64,000 nt of DNA from Phellopilus nigrolimitatus (lineage: Eukaryota; Basidiomycota; Agaricomycetes; Hymenochaetales; Hymenochaetaceae): positions 1-64,000 of the forward strand of contig JAJOHG010000016.1 in NCBI GenBank assembly GCA_021029095.1, read 5' to 3'. The translations under genes and the position numbers were made by a program. This document shows, one piece after another, positions 25,701 to 38,238 of this stretch. A model generated the notes under the pieces. It had not been told where the DNA came from. It did not search any database and saw only the letters and a list, made by a program, of their open reading frames with translations. How positions within the stretch are numbered: the stretch's first letter is position 1; each line of letters begins with the position of its first letter.

Positions 25701-27127
25701 GGGAAGACGAACGAGGAGACCAACGTCTGGAAATGGGGTTTCAAGAAAGCCCATGTCGACTTCGGCTTCACGCTGAAAACATATCAAAATCCAACTTTAT
25801 ACGCCTGATGAGCTCAATTTTGCCTACCACTCAGTGAAGAACGAGAAGATGTGGTATTGGCACTTCTTGGAGAGCCATTGCTGACCGGAGATGAGGAGCT
25901 CGACCTGGTGAAGGTAGGTCTTGAAGACCTCGGGGGCGAAGTTGGCCACGAAGTGCTCCGCGAACGCCGAGTAGTCTTTCTTCAGAGGCGAGGGCAGCTG
26001 CGACGGGTTTCCGTACCTATGCGCAGCCGGTTTTTGATGAAAAGACGAAGTTTCCCGTTGTTGTATGAAAAAGAGGGGGAAAGGCACGTACCTGTGGAAC
26101 AAACGACCAAGGACGCTGTACGCCCACTTCTTGGCCTTCCACCACTCGCACTTCTCTCTGTCTTCCTCGTTTTCCGGGACCGCATTGTTCGGGATCTGCA
26201 GGTTGACGATTTGGAAGAGCAGGCGGCCCCAGGGGACGATGCTCTCCACATTTTGCTGGTGCTTACTGAGCTGCAGGATGATGCTGCCCCGGTATGTCTT
26301 AAGGATGTAATGCAAGATAGTCGGCGCGTCCTGAGACGGACCCGAGGGCGGTGTGGCAAGGAGCTGCAAGCCGATCGTCACGAGCTGAGGGAACGTCTCG
26401 TTCACGACTTTTTCAAGAACATCGGAATTTTGACGGTAGCTTGGAAGCACGAGAGTTAGACACGTAAAAGTTGCGTCTACAGCATTGAAGGGACAATAAG
26501 GAGCGCTCACCGGAAGACCTTGATGACTTCCAAGATAGCTGTGCAGCCTGCAGTGACCTCGTGGACGTTGTTGCTGCCGAGCAGCGTCTTGATGGTGCCC
26601 GCGAGATCAGGCCACTTTTCGGGGAAGTCGTACGAGATCATCGTGCGCAGCGTGCTGGCGAGCTGCACGGAGATGCTCTTCGATGGCGCGGCGATGATCA
26701 GAGGGAAGATGGATGCCCTGAGCGCGTCGCGATCGGACTGCGGGATAAGCACCTGGTCGGGGCGCGCACGCGCAGCGTCGACGAAGTACGACTTGTTGAC
26801 GCGGTTTTTGAGGTAGACCGTCGCGGCCTGGCGTGTCGCGCTGTGAGGGGGGGAGTCAGTCGACCGAAAAAAACGCGTCAGACGCGTGTTTTCGATGCGC
26901 ACGCACATTTCTACGCCGTCGTTCCCGACGATGTGCAGGACGGCGGTGACCATGCCCTCCTGGCGGCCGACCTGGATTCGCGAACGAAGTAAACTGATGA
27001 GATGCGATGCGACATCCAACGAGCACAATGAGCGTACCTTGCGGATCTCGAGCTCGCCAGCCTTCCGGACATTAGGATTGGGATCGTAAGTCGTCGCGAA
27101 GAGATTTGATAACGTCTGGATATCCAT
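22765..27127 (-). CDS. Importin-7/8-type karyopherin beta (Nmd5/Sxm1 homologue)
   Basis: Twenty-one exons (first 27127-27038, last 22892-22765) join in phase to 1,049 residues, the usual length for the IPO7/8 family. The N-terminus is the importin-beta N domain that binds Ran-GTP: MDIQTLSNLFATTYDPNPNV, then TRQAATVYLKNRVNKSYF and ISYDFPEKWPDL. HEAT-repeat regions follow, including FEYDFESC-free helices such as VSSFVFPQLCFTPMKQELW, VRPNVEQFVIQHVFPEFGSP and ALNMTAALGHFMMRHP. Near the C-terminus an acidic insertion (VDEDDEDDDADGGE, DESEEEDIDEELGYISPLE) precedes YISFKQALT and FQMKNPALYQASTTSL. It carries ribosomal proteins, TFIIS and similar cargo into the nucleus in known relatives. No stops or frameshifts were found. 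Introns are 50-77 bp. NMD5 versus SXM1 assignment cannot be made by eye. Confidence 0.92.
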
Positions 27128-28123
27128 ATCTGCGTGGAATCGGGCTCTCAGTGCAGTTCAGCGCAGCGGTGATATAGGCAATAATCGGAGGCGGTGGTGG
27201 TGATTAGAGAATAAGAGGGGTATGGAAGGGGGAGGCGCGGTGGGTATTTGGGCACGCTGCAGATAATAGACGTCCTCGAACAAAAAAACTTTGTGGCTGA
27301 GGGCACGCATTTGGTGGCGTGCCCACGTGATCGTGAGAACATGTTTGCATTTGTGGACATGTAACAATCAGTCAGCTGACTCAGCTTTTGTTTTTTCTCT
27401 TGACAGCAACTGAGTAATAAAAGTGCACGTCAACGCCCTGTGTAAACGTTCTTCAAGTGTCATGGCATCAATCCTTCCAAACCTCGTTAGTCTGTTTCGC
27501 ATTCGCTGAGATGTTAAAGAATGCAATCTGGAGTTGATTTCGCTTTTCATAGCAATGAACTCGTCAGAGAAAAAAGGGGAACACGTAAGTATCTGCGTCC
27601 AAAATATGATGCTGGATGACTTCAACTACTCGGTGATGATAATACGAGAAGAGAGCATGTTTACGTATTGTTCTCGCAAAATGAATATCTTCTGAATAGA
27701 GGATTAAATAGTGTCGAGCCCCCTCTACGTTACAGGTACAGCAGAGGAGTTACAAGGTGCATACTAAGGTAGAATAATTCCGTATTTTAGTAGGTTCTTA
27801 CCCCACCCTTCTCCCACACACCTTTTGAAAAACGCAAAGAAAGTTTAAGAAACTGTTCCATATTGAGGGCTGGTTGTCTGCACAAGGTCTAATATTTTTT
27901 TTCACTCAGATAAAATCGAACGAAGCCTGACAAAGGCTGATATAAGATGATCGACGTAGGTGTGGCTTGACATCACAGAGCCGTCACTCTGACGCGGACG
28001 CGTGGCGCGTTCGCCTACGCTCACGAATATAAAGTCGCTCTCATCCCCTCCCAGATTCAGATTTCCCGACATCACTCCTAGAACAAAAGAAAAACACTCT
28101 CGAAAAAAAACAAATCGCCCACA
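27128..28123. other. Intergenic region / divergent promoters
   Basis: No gene seen. It separates the divergently transcribed importin and small-protein genes. The last 40 bases before 28124 are A-rich, typical of a 5' UTR. Confidence 0.5.
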
Positions 28124-28535
28124 ATGTCCTCTGCTCTGCGACCATCGCGCGACGAGGTGCGCGCCGGCGCCACCGACGAGGCGCGCACGTTCAAAAAGAC
28201 GGAGCAGGTGTATGGGCGCCCGCAGGTCACGGACCACGACATGCACCTCGACGCGCTGCGCAGCCCGCCCCGCGTACGTCCTATTATCTGCCTCTTTAAC
28301 GCACGTTCATTTACTTACTGCTTTTCTGTTATTGCTATTGCGCGATTAGAACGTGTCCGAGGACGCACAGCCCGGTGGGACGGTTCCCGGGATGAAGGCT
28401 CCGAAGAACGACGAGTTCTACGCTGACGAGCGGCCAGAGGGTGTGATGGGCGAGGACATTGCGGGCGGCCGGAAGAAGGTCGCAGACGTGCAGAATCAGC
28501 TCATCGACGACAGCGAGAGCACGTCGCGCGCCTGA
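28124..28535 (+). CDS. Small hydrophilic conserved-type protein, function unknown
   Basis: Two exons, 28124-28273 and 28350-28535, give 111 residues starting MSSALRPSRDEVRAGATDEA. The protein is highly charged, lacks membrane segments and Cys, and has a C-terminal part KVADVQNQLIDDSESTSRA. The intron (28274-28349) has gtacgt...ttag borders and preserves phase. Codon composition is GC-rich like the neighbouring genes. I do not recognise the family. The length, low hydrophobicity and lack of a fold-like pattern suggest an intrinsically disordered protein. Confidence 0.7.
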
Positions 28536-28685
28536 ACCCCTCGTGCTTCCTAAGGGATACGCATGCAAAAGAGAGCAATAACACTGTATCTGTAGAACAC
28601 ACAAGACTGTACAAATAAGACCCCTCCTATCCGGCTTGTCGTACATTTATTTTCCGTCTTCGCAAAAAAAAATATATTCTCCTTC

Positions 28686-31600
28686 TCAAGCCGCGTCCGT
28701 GCTCTTCCCGCCGACGAACTTGTCGAACCAGCGGAAGATCTCGTAATGCCACTTGAGGCTGTTCCCGTGATTCAGCACCCAGTGGTTCTCGTCCGGGAAG
28801 ATTACCAGCCGGCTCGGGATTCCGTGTCTGCAACGAGCCACCGCCTACGTCAGCATCCGTGCTCCAGGGAGAAAGGCGTATAGGCTCACTGCTGCAGCGC
28901 GTGGAATGCACCGATGCCCTCCGTGTCCGGCAGGCGGTAGTCTCGCGACCCGTGGATGATCAACTGCGGCGTCGACCAGTTCGCGACGAAGTTCGACGGG
29001 CTGAACCTGTCGTGAGCTAATTAGACATCATAGATGACATGATGCGCTGAGTAGAGGGTGTACTTTTCCGTCAGCTCCTTGCTCTTCGGGTCCCACGGCC
29101 GTCCGCCGAAGTCGTGATTAAACTGTTGAAGCATAGAAAAAACAGGTCTAATCAGCGGGTACCGTTGCTTGGCTCGTGGCCGATGGCAGACGCACGAAGA
29201 AGAGCTCGTCAGTCGAGAAGCCGTTGTGCGACGAATCAAACACCTGTATGTCGAAAAAAAAAAAGACGAATGGGTATAAAAAAAGTCAGCGTCAGCATCC
29301 AAGGGGAAACGCCCGTTCCGCGTTCAAAATCAAGGAACAAAGAACGGCATATAAAGGGGCGTGTACGCACGCCGTCGTGGCAGACAAGCGCCTTAAAATC
29401 GAAGCCGTACTCGGGGTGACCTTGGATCCAACTGGAAAAAAGAGCAGAAGAAGTAGTTGTCAGCGCTGGTCAGACGTGGTCATCCTCCGGGCGCACGGAC
29501 TTTATCGCGTAGCCACCCCAGCTGGGCCCCGCGGCGACCGCTCGGTCAGCGTCGATCTATCCAAGTAGGCTTTTAGCTCCCGCGCATTACCAGGGAATTG
29601 AGATGGGGGGAAGGCACCTCGGGGTACGTGTCCAGGACGTGCTTCCAACCCTTACGCAGGTCTACGAAGGGCTTGCCTCCCCAGTCTTCGGCAATCGCGT
29701 CTGTGAATTCTGGAAAGAACGTAAACACATTGCATTTTCTTCACTGTGCAAAGGGGCACTCTCACCTTGGCCGAACGTCGTCGAGCCTGTCGGATTAATC
29801 GCAACCACAAAGTAGCCCTGCTGCGCGAATACTGCCCGCAGACGTCGTTAGCTCATCCTTCTCGCCTGCCTGCAAAAGCAGCTCCTTACCATTGTGGTTC
29901 CAGCGCGTCGACCATCCGTCCTCCCACACACCCTGCGGGCCGCCGTGGATGATGAGCACGACGGGGAATGCCTTCTTCACGCCTGCCTTCCAGCCGTGCG
30001 GCTTCAGCGCCCAGCCTTGCACCTGCCGGCCCTGCGCGCCCTCGAACCAAAAGCTCTCTCCGTCCGCGAGCTCCTTCCCCCTGAGGCGCGTCGCAGTGAA
30101 GTTTGTGATCTGCTTGACTTCCCGCTGCGCGCTGCCAAGTCCGCGCAGGAGGAAGACGTCGTTTGGCGCGGCGAGCGACGACTGCGCGAAGAGCACGCGC
30201 CCGCGCGGGAGTGGCTGCGGTGCGGACACCGCGTGCGCGTCCGTGAGCGGCGTCGGCGCCGCGTCGTACCCCGCGGGGAAGACCGGGTGCGTCGCGGACG
30301 CGCCGGGCGTCGGCGGGAGCGCGAGCGTCCAGAGCTTGACGTGCGCGTGGTCGCCGGCGGTGAAGACGAGCGCGGCGTCGTCCGACGCGAAGGCGAGCGC
30401 GTCGGGTGAGCGGTCCCAGCCCTGCGTGAGCGTGTAGCGCACGTCCTTCGCGAGGTCGTATATGACGATCTTCGCGCGGTCGGACTCGTAGCCGTCCTTG
30501 TCCAGCTCGGTCCAGGCGACCTTCTTGCCGTCGTTGCTGAGGACAGGGCTGTGCGTTGCACCCTGCTTTCCGGAGGTTAGCGCCCGGGGCTTCTCTTTGC
30601 CTAAGAGGTCTACGATGAAAATCTAGGAGAGATCAGTGTTCTGTTTCACGGTGGCCTTGCTACGTGGATTGAACGCACGTCCTGCTTGGTATGCCAGGCG
30701 GGGGGAAGTTCGGGATCCTTTGTCGTGTACACAATATGGCTGTCGGAAACGTCAAAGTCGTCTGTCCCACCAAATGGCTCGACTGGCACGTCCTGTATGT
30801 CGCAAATGTCAAGCAGGATTCTTTTCAAAGGCGAAAACAATCACCAAGGAAGGCTACACGTACGTGCTTCGTGCTCTTGGACGGCGCTACAAAGTCATCT
30901 CCTAGGGTCCATGCGCCGTTGACGCCTTCCTTTGCAAGCCGCACCGAAAAGAGCAACGAGCGCTTCGGGCCCGTCCAGGTGTCCCAATGGCGCTCGTACG
31001 TCTCGTCATACACGAGTGCAGAGTTCCCGCGGTTCTCGTACGCCTCGTTCTGCGCCTTCACCGTCGACAGGTCGCCGTCCGGGTACGCGTACGCAGAGAA
31101 GACGAGCCGCGCCGCGCCGCGCGCGTACTTGAAGTTGGCGGGCGCGGCGCCGGCAGGGAACGTGCCGACGAGGGCGGGGCGCCCGGGCGTGCGCAGCTGC
31201 GGGCTGAGCTTGACGGAGATGGCGTAGAGCTCGTGCCCCTTGCCGTCGGAGCCTGCCACGACGTGCCCGACCGTGCGGTCGTCGAGCCAGAATGTGTCTC
31301 CGCCGTTCGCGAGCGGGATCTCGAGCGGCGATTCCGTTGACTCGAGGGGGACAAGCCAGATGGATTTATTGTTCCTGCAGGATAATTGATTTGAAAATAA
31401 ATAAGTAAATTAGCAGAAGTATCGTGAATTCTCTCTTCAATACGAATATACGCAGTTCGCCTCCTGTTGACCATCTGACATGTAAACAGCCGGTGAGGGG
31501 GAATGCAGACCATCCGTATACTTAGTCGCTGCTAATTCCCAGCAACATGCCTTTCCCTGATCCCTCAGCTCATGGCACATCATCCATCATGTATAACATC

Positions 31601-31964
31601 AACTCCATCAAGCCCGTTTCCGCTCTCCTCTCACGATGCTAGGCGAGGATCCTGCTGCATAATAGAATGAGCACGGAAAGCAAACCACTCACTTTTTATC
31701 CTTGAACGCGTACGTGCTGACAGGTACGATCGCTAGATCTCCAGCGGGGTTCGCGACGCCCGCACCAGGACGCGGCAGCTCGATGAGGTCCTGCGGGGTG
31801 AAGACGTCCTCCCCGCTCTTAAACGCAAAGTCGTCGCTCTTCCAGTCTATTGACATTGTTGCAGGCTTGGACGAAGAGTGATTCTGGTCCAGCGCTAGTG
31901 GGACCTGCGTGGCTGCACCTAGAAGGGGCAGGACGAGCTGCGCAGATACGAATAGCCAACGCAT
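28686..31964 (-). CDS. Dipeptidyl-peptidase 5 (S9 prolyl oligopeptidase family), secreted
   Basis: Twelve exons (first 31964-31693, last 28827-28686) join in phase to 756 residues, typical for fungal DppV. Residues 1-18 (MRWLFVSAQLVLPLLGAA) form a signal peptide, so the enzyme is exported. A beta-propeller-like region follows (IWLVPLE, GTDDFDVSDSHIVYTTKD, SNDGKKVAW). The hydrolase domain has VVLIIHGGPQG, the nucleophile elbow AAGPSWGGYAI, the acid HGSRDYRLPD and the His loop PDENHWVLNHG, so the Ser-Asp-His triad is present. It cleaves X-Ala and similar dipeptides from protein N-termini during extracellular digestion. The first intron is unusually long (318 bp). The start of a second copy, highly similar through this intron, lies at 63558-64000 on the opposite strand. 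Confidence 0.95.
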
Positions 31965-32255
31965 GGCACGCTCGTGGTCGTCGTTCGGGTTCTTCCAAGT
32001 CGGCGAGCGTGGGCTCGTTGCTCGACTTTGAGATTTCAAGCACGTCATTCAAAGCCTCGAACGCGTAAATCCACACATAGCAACACTGGATATTTCATGT
32101 AGAACGAGCTCCGGAAGCAGTGATATACAAAACATGACAAAATATATGCTACCTGCGGGCGAATGAATGATATGGGCAACGAAGTCTGAAACTAAGGGCA
32201 AAGCAGGAGCTCGTCAATAGAGAAGAATAAAAAAACCAAGTTTGTTTGCTGTCCG

Positions 32256-33499
32256 TCAGTGTACAGTCCGCACCACATCAGCTGCCGCGCCGTCCTCCAG
32301 TCTCCCCAATGTCTCTGCCAACCTCATCGCCCTCTCCGCATCACAGCGCTCTTCCCACTCCTCGTCTTGACTGCGATAGCTGACCGGCCGTTCGCGCTGC
32401 AAAGCCCGCGACACCGGACGCGGATCGCGTCCTCCTAACGACTCGTGGAGGCTGTTCCGCATGAAGTTGGCCAGGAGCAGTGTGCTGCCGCGTGTGTTTC
32501 CGTACGCGGGCGGGGGCAGCACCGCGATTGCGCTGTCCTCGACGTCCCCCGTGCTGACCCCGCTCTGCGCGAGCGCAGCCGCATATGTGGGCAGCGGCGG
32601 CCGATTCCACGGCGCGAATGCCATGCCGAGCGACCCGCGCGACCCGGAGCGTGCATGGGTGGGGAGGTCCCGGTGCACGTACATGTAGCGCTGCGCGCGA
32701 ATGATGAAGAGACAGCGCTCGAGGAAGAGGAGCTGCCCGAGGGTCGCAAGGCCGAAGATAACGTGCACGAAGATGCTTGCGGTGCCCCCCATGCTGGTTG
32801 CGCCGTCCTCCGATGCCGTGGCGGAGCTGCTGCCATTGCCCTTTTCTGACCCGATCCGCATGGTGATGACGGCCCAGATTCCGAGCGTACCGCCGAGGAG
32901 GGCGAGCTGGATGACGAGCCGGATAACGGTGGTGAGCGCGACGCCGCCAAGCTTTATCCTGTTTAGTGCGCGACGCGGATCCAGCGCGGCAAAGAATGCG
33001 CGCTTCGGCGGCTTGCGCATCGACGACGCGTCAGTCGAAATAGAGACAGGGTTGGGGTTGGACGACGAAGACGCGCCAGGAGGGAAGGAGATGGTCCAGC
33101 TGGCGGCGCCGCGCTCGTTCTCTCAGGCTGCTGCCCTGTCGTCTGCCTCTGCGACGTACGCCATGCTTTCTCGAAAGCCAATTTCGCCCCTCTTTTGCGG
33201 TAATGGACCCGCCTGGGGCCGCATTGATATTTCCGCAGGTGCGGGGTCGGTCGTCGTCGCACTCGACGTTGCGACACTCGACGCCATAGATTGTAATGAA
33301 TGTTTTGCACCGGGCAAAGGTGGGCGGTGATGACTTCAGATAATGAAAGGCAGGTAATGAGGGATGAGTCGTGCTCGCCATTAACGATGTTCGAGAGGCC
33401 AACGACGAGATCGAGGGCAGCGATGAGGTCGACAACGACGACTAACAACGAATAGATGTAAGTCGCCAAGGACTGCGCCGTGTATTGATACAGTTCCAT
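32256..33499 (-). pseudogene. Multi-pass membrane protein of unknown function, probably interrupted
   Basis: A frame beginning MRKPPKRAFFAALDPRRALN (33020) runs 254 residues to the stop at 32256, with two membrane spans (TTVIRLVIQLALLGGTLGIW and IFVHVIFGLATLGQLLFLER) and a long Pro/Arg-rich cytoplasmic-type tail. The same frame extends upstream through ASWTISFPPGASSSS to an in-frame TGA at 33123-33125. Beyond it lies AYVAEADDRAAA and a Met at 33287. A further upstream exon-like piece, MELYQYTAQSLATYIYSLLV at 33499, adds a third span. Either the TGA is a true nonsense change or translation begins at 33020. I do not recognise the family. Confidence 0.55.
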
Positions 33500-34600
33500 A
33501 AGTAGAAGGAGCTAATCACAGCTCACCTAAGATGATTACAAACGTCTAAATCTGCGCGTTCAGCCACAAATGTTTGCCTTTTGTACAAGGTCTATTTGTT
33601 ATAAGCCAGATGTTTTATAAGCTCTATACTCACCTCACCGCCTTCGTATATCAGCCTTGCACTGAATTACGCGGAAGTAATTCACATGTATGTGGTTACA
33701 AAGTTTTCCTCGTGAACTTAATATCCCAATCAGACTGTCTGCCAGAGAACCGAGTATCGGGACTCGAGAGACTTTGCTGTTCTTTTTTTCCCTAAGCATT
33801 TTCCCGAGTTCGAGCCGATTAGGTGCTTGTCAGTTTATGTACGTATGCTGTTATCACCAAGATGTCCTAGACTGAGAACATGGCATAAGCAAGTCTAAGA
33901 GATCCCGTATCATGTTTATCTGCTCCCCCAACCCCATAGATTCGTTTCCCTAATCAGATTTTCCAACTCAATACTGCACATGTGCCACCGCAGACTCCAA
34001 GGTTCTTGATCTGTCGGAGGGCATTGGAGATCATCGGGGTTCGTTTCGTCAAGTCCAGATCATTTTGGGAGCGTAAGCAATCCTCTTTTTTAGTCCTGGT
34101 CTCCGGGATCTCGTCAGGGCAGTTCTTGAGTGTCATAGTTGACGGCTCAAATTATCAGGGACTCGCATCAAGAGCGATGTCTTTACCTAAAGACTTACCA
34201 GTTAGCACATCTGCAGTGTAACGTTTGCTAGCTTCGGCACTCCGAAAAAAAAAACCCTCCCATATCGAAACTAAATCAGGTACCCAGTGCAAATTGCAAT
34301 TCTCATTCGAGCGCTCCGTGTAAGCCACTCTGAGCGGCGCGGATCCATCCAGGAACATATAGAAATGACGCCAAGACATCGTATGGTCTGCTCGACTTAG
34401 TATCTTTCGGTGTTTGTTTTTCCCAACATCAAATCTTGTGGCGTGAAAGGCGTCAGTAGGTATTCAAATCATCTTCAGAAGGAGTAAGGGTCAGCTTTGA
34501 ATGTAGCTACTGACAGTTACGCACAGTGCACTCATGCGTCTGTGAACGGCATAGTCGCAGCTTGCCAGACTGTCTCTATGAAGCAATTCCAGGTCCAGAA
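33500..34600. other. Intergenic region, no gene seen
   Basis: AT-balanced sequence with only short, overlapping frames. No splice-linked exons of coding composition were found. Confidence 0.4.
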
Positions 34601-34739
34601 GCAAGACTGAGGTTAAGCAACCTTATGTTAGAACGCACCTATGCCTTGCTTTTGTTGAAGGTTATGAGTCTCTCAGAAAGGACATTAATCATGTCAATGG
34701 CTGAGCTTACTTCTGATAGTCTTTCGCAGCGCATGACGG

Positions 34740-36170
34740 CTACCTCAGTGACAAGAGAGTTGGAGCGCCTGGCTTCGCGATACGGCAACGAGGTAACGAT
34801 GTATAGACAATCGGCGATTCATAGTCGGCGACCAGTCCTACCCTTTCTAGAACCTTGTTATCATCCAAGAGAATCTCCCGGTGACGTCGAACAGTGAAAT
34901 GTGCCTTCACACGAGCGCCGTCCTTCATATCCGCGAGTTCTTTCGATCTCATCTTCCAGATATCGATCCAAAAGGAATTGGGGACCATGCTAGGTACGTG
35001 AAGCAATGCAAAGATATCCGGAAGTCGTAGCACAATGCCTTCAGAACAGTCATTTCGCAATGAGGCACTCCATCTAGCATTAAACGGCTCTCGCAGATTA
35101 TGTACGCAGACCTTGATCAGCGCTGGGACACGGCCGGTTCCGAAAAGCACCTTTTAGTGCACTTGCAGTCTGCGGAGTACCGTACGCTCAAGTCTCCTAG
35201 CGCACCATAAAGGATATCCAGAGTATTTTCTGGGTCGTTGTGATACCGGATGTCAATAATCTCTTCTCCGTCTTGACAATTGTTTACGTTCGGTCAACTA
35301 TCATCTTCTATTATGAGATTGGCATGTGACGAACTGTCTGAGGGACATCAATCAGCGGGTTAAAGGATACCACTGGGAGTCATGAACATGAGTGCGGATG
35401 AAATGAGCTAAACCAGGGAGTTGGTGACTTACACACGACCAAAAAGAATAGTAAGTCCGCTCAAGCCACTTACCGTCGATCTCCAATTTGAAGTCCGTAT
35501 TAGGATCAAATCATCCCGTAACAGACTTACTGTCCAGCCACAATCCCCGCCAAAGAACGAGGGCGTGTCGTCATAAGCCTCGATATTTCAATACGTAGAA
35601 GTGATGGAAGGGGACGCGCCAGAACAAGACCATGCCTTCAAGTTCATACCCGAGCTGACGGTCATAGCATCACATGAAAGAATTTCCTGGGATCCTCCAT
35701 TCTTGAACCATCGCCCGAAGTGAATACAGATCGCGGAAGCTTCCTTATACAAAGACTGAGACCTGAGCTTCCCTCATGTTCAACCTCCCAGAGCCTGAGA
35801 GTATAGTCTTGAGTATCAGCCCGAGACAAGAACGAGCTATCCAATCGCACGGGGACTTTCAAAAATCGTGGGCCCCATCGTCAGGTTACGGGTAAACGAG
35901 GAACACAACAAACATCTACCACCTGTTCGAAGCCGAACCCACAACGGCACGGAGAGGAACTTCACAAACAGATATCAACACTCCGTTCCCGTCGGCCGGC
36001 ACTCGCTGCCACGTCGTATAGCCAGTCCATGAGGATGTCTTGGGGAAATGCATTGCAGCTGGCTGCTTCCGGAGCACGACCTTTTGGCGAACCACATACA
36101 CGTTCCGTATGCCGTTAAGTTCGGAAATACAGGCGCCGATACTGAGTAGACATAATCCTTCCCCACCACG
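34740..36170 (-). pseudogene. Remnant of an unidentified gene downstream of ARP6
   Basis: Minus-strand open pieces with plausible composition include PNSFWIDIWKMRSKELADMK (about 34950), ADTQDYTLRLWEVEHEG (35800) and TTWQRVPADGNGVLISVCEV (35990). They are in different frames with stops between and no clean splice chain. The last piece has a weaker counterpart downstream of the second ARP6 copy (MWQRVPTDGNGVLIPM at 55519). So the duplicated block originally reached at least this far. Family not recognised. Confidence 0.35.
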
Positions 36171-36282
36171 GCTCAGAGGACAAAGTTCGGGACACAGATT
36201 TCACGAAGGAAAAACCTGGGCTCGGAAAGTGAGTACCACCGACATTGTACTGCAGCAACGGACTATCTCAGATTGTCTCGGT

Positions 36283-38238
36283 TTATTTCGTCGCAGTGCG
36301 TGTTCTAAAGCCCCTAGTCACCTTTCTTCCGCTCAAAGGCTCCGGTGTGTCGACCTTGGCGCGTGCCCTTCCCTTGGTCCTCGATTTCTCCTTTTCCACA
36401 GTTATCGTATCTCGCCCTTCTCCGTCCTCTTCTCCTCTCGCCTGCCAACTCACATTTGCGAACTTCCTTCTACAAACGTTACTCCCGTACTCCTGATACT
36501 CTTCACGACTGACCGCCTGATTTCCGAAGCCCGGTCGGCGTACAAATTCGGCTCCAGAAAAATATCCTTCTAAAATAGCACTGTCGAGAATGCAAACTTC
36601 AGGAAATCCAGCAGACAAAAAAAATCCACGATAGCATACTTGGACGATTCATATATGCACACTTCGTGATCGGTAGGCACCAGACTTCTTAATTCAGCCA
36701 TCCTGGGTACAAAATCAAACGAGAAGTTCATCCACCCCAACGCAACATGATTGAGTTTCATCTTGCTTACAGTCGCTTGCGGAACCCTGAAAACTTGATG
36801 TTGCCACCGACCAGTCCGATGTTCGACCAGAAAAGACCTTGCAGGTCTTCTGGCAGTGAACAGATCGCATCCGCGATGGCTCGGGAGACTCCCGACTGCG
36901 CTAGGCCTGCAAAGAAGATTGATAACACGATCGAGAATACATCAACAGTCAGAAAGGAAATGGCAAACCAATATCGCTGGGCCTGAACAGAACTTCGGGA
37001 ACTGCAAATCGCTCGCTAGTCATACGCAAAACGTCGTCGTCCGCTTCCACCATCTCATCGCTCGCCTTCACCCTGCCCGGTCGATTCTCCGTGAACTTCG
37101 GCAATACATATTCTTGCACCATCTTTGACGGCTCGGCCCTTCCCGAATTTGAGAGATGAGCGAAAATAGTGGCCGCCTGTCATACAAATCGCGCTCACCG
37201 ACAGAGCTCCATGTCGTGCTTGTAGTCAGTCGAAACGTAGCAACACCTTTCCTTCACATCATTCGCGATAAATGTCTCGCCCATCAAGTCGAATTGGCGG
37301 TACGAAAGCAGCTCCTTAAGGTGGTTCGTCAACAGCTTCCCGCCGACATCCACTCTAAGTAAGAAATTAGAACCGAGAAGCAAGAAGCAGGAATCAGCGT
37401 CGAAGACACGCATCAGATTCATTCCTTCTCACCTTCGAACGCTCTTCCACGTGACTTGCCCGTTGACCAAAGGGACTATATGCGTAAAGCTAAATCCAGA
37501 GTCGACGATCAACATACATTCGGGGGGAGGGTTGTTTGTTTCTTCCGTCCGAAAAAGTGATCCAAAAGGCATGAGAGATGCCGCTGAGCGAATCATAATA
37601 AGGCGTGAACCGCACGCCGACTATTTTTGAAACAAACCCACGTGTGCAGCGATAACACGATTCAAAGTCGTACTCTTCAAACACAAACTGATCGTACTGC
37701 TCTTGGATGTTCGGCAGATTGAAGTACGGTTCGGTAATGAGCAACGATGATTCCGCCGTGTTGACCTACGCGTAATGCGCATGTGAGAAATCAAATTTTC
37801 AGAACGTAAGCCTCACGATGTCTCGCACGCACGTTGAGACCAGAATTCGAGAACAAGCCATCCCAGATCGCCTTCTGAGCATCCCAGTCCGTCAAGTATC
37901 CCTGTAGAATTCGTGAAGATCTATGCCCTTTCGCGACTAGCATCCATGCACGCACTCTTTCGAAAGGCAGGCGGAAGTGAAGAGACGCAAAATCTCTGCA
38001 TTGGTCAAACTCGTGTCCGAAGAACGTCTGTTTCTCTCCTTTCGTCTGCCGAACAATCGCGTTCGCGACGATGCTAGGAACAAGCCGAGGAGAATAACTG
38101 ACGCTCAGTGACATCGAATCCAGTTCAGAAAGTGACAAAAGTGTACCGAGGCTCCGGTATGTCTTCAAGCGAAGTCACGACATTCGTCTTTATCGTCGAC
38201 GCACCATTGTCGAGAACGATCACAGGAGATCCCTGCAT
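36283..38238 (-). CDS. ARP6: Actin-related protein 6 (Arp6), copy A
   Basis: Ten exons (38238-38147, 38073-37956, 37901-37833, 37765-37642, 37583-37433, 37354-37199, 37138-36969, 36906-36771, 36702-36640, 36580-36283) join in phase to 458 residues. Arp6 motifs are [15 protein letters not shown] at the nucleotide-binding start, [80 protein letters not shown]-like [20 protein letters not shown], and [15 protein letters not shown]. Arp6 is a nuclear subunit of the SWR1/SRCAP remodeller that deposits H2A.Z. The final exon continues past the usual RRKF end with about 55 basic, Lys/Arg/Glu-rich residues, also present in copy B. The seventh exon uses an AAG acceptor. It shares a 503-bp promoter region with TANGO2 copy A. 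Confidence 0.9.

Noticed and set aside
37139..37198. Apparent loss of an ARP6 splice acceptor in copy A (CAA versus CAG in copy B)
   Set aside because: Using that CAG would put the next exon out of frame in both copies; the phase-preserving acceptor is the AAG at 37139-37140, present in both.
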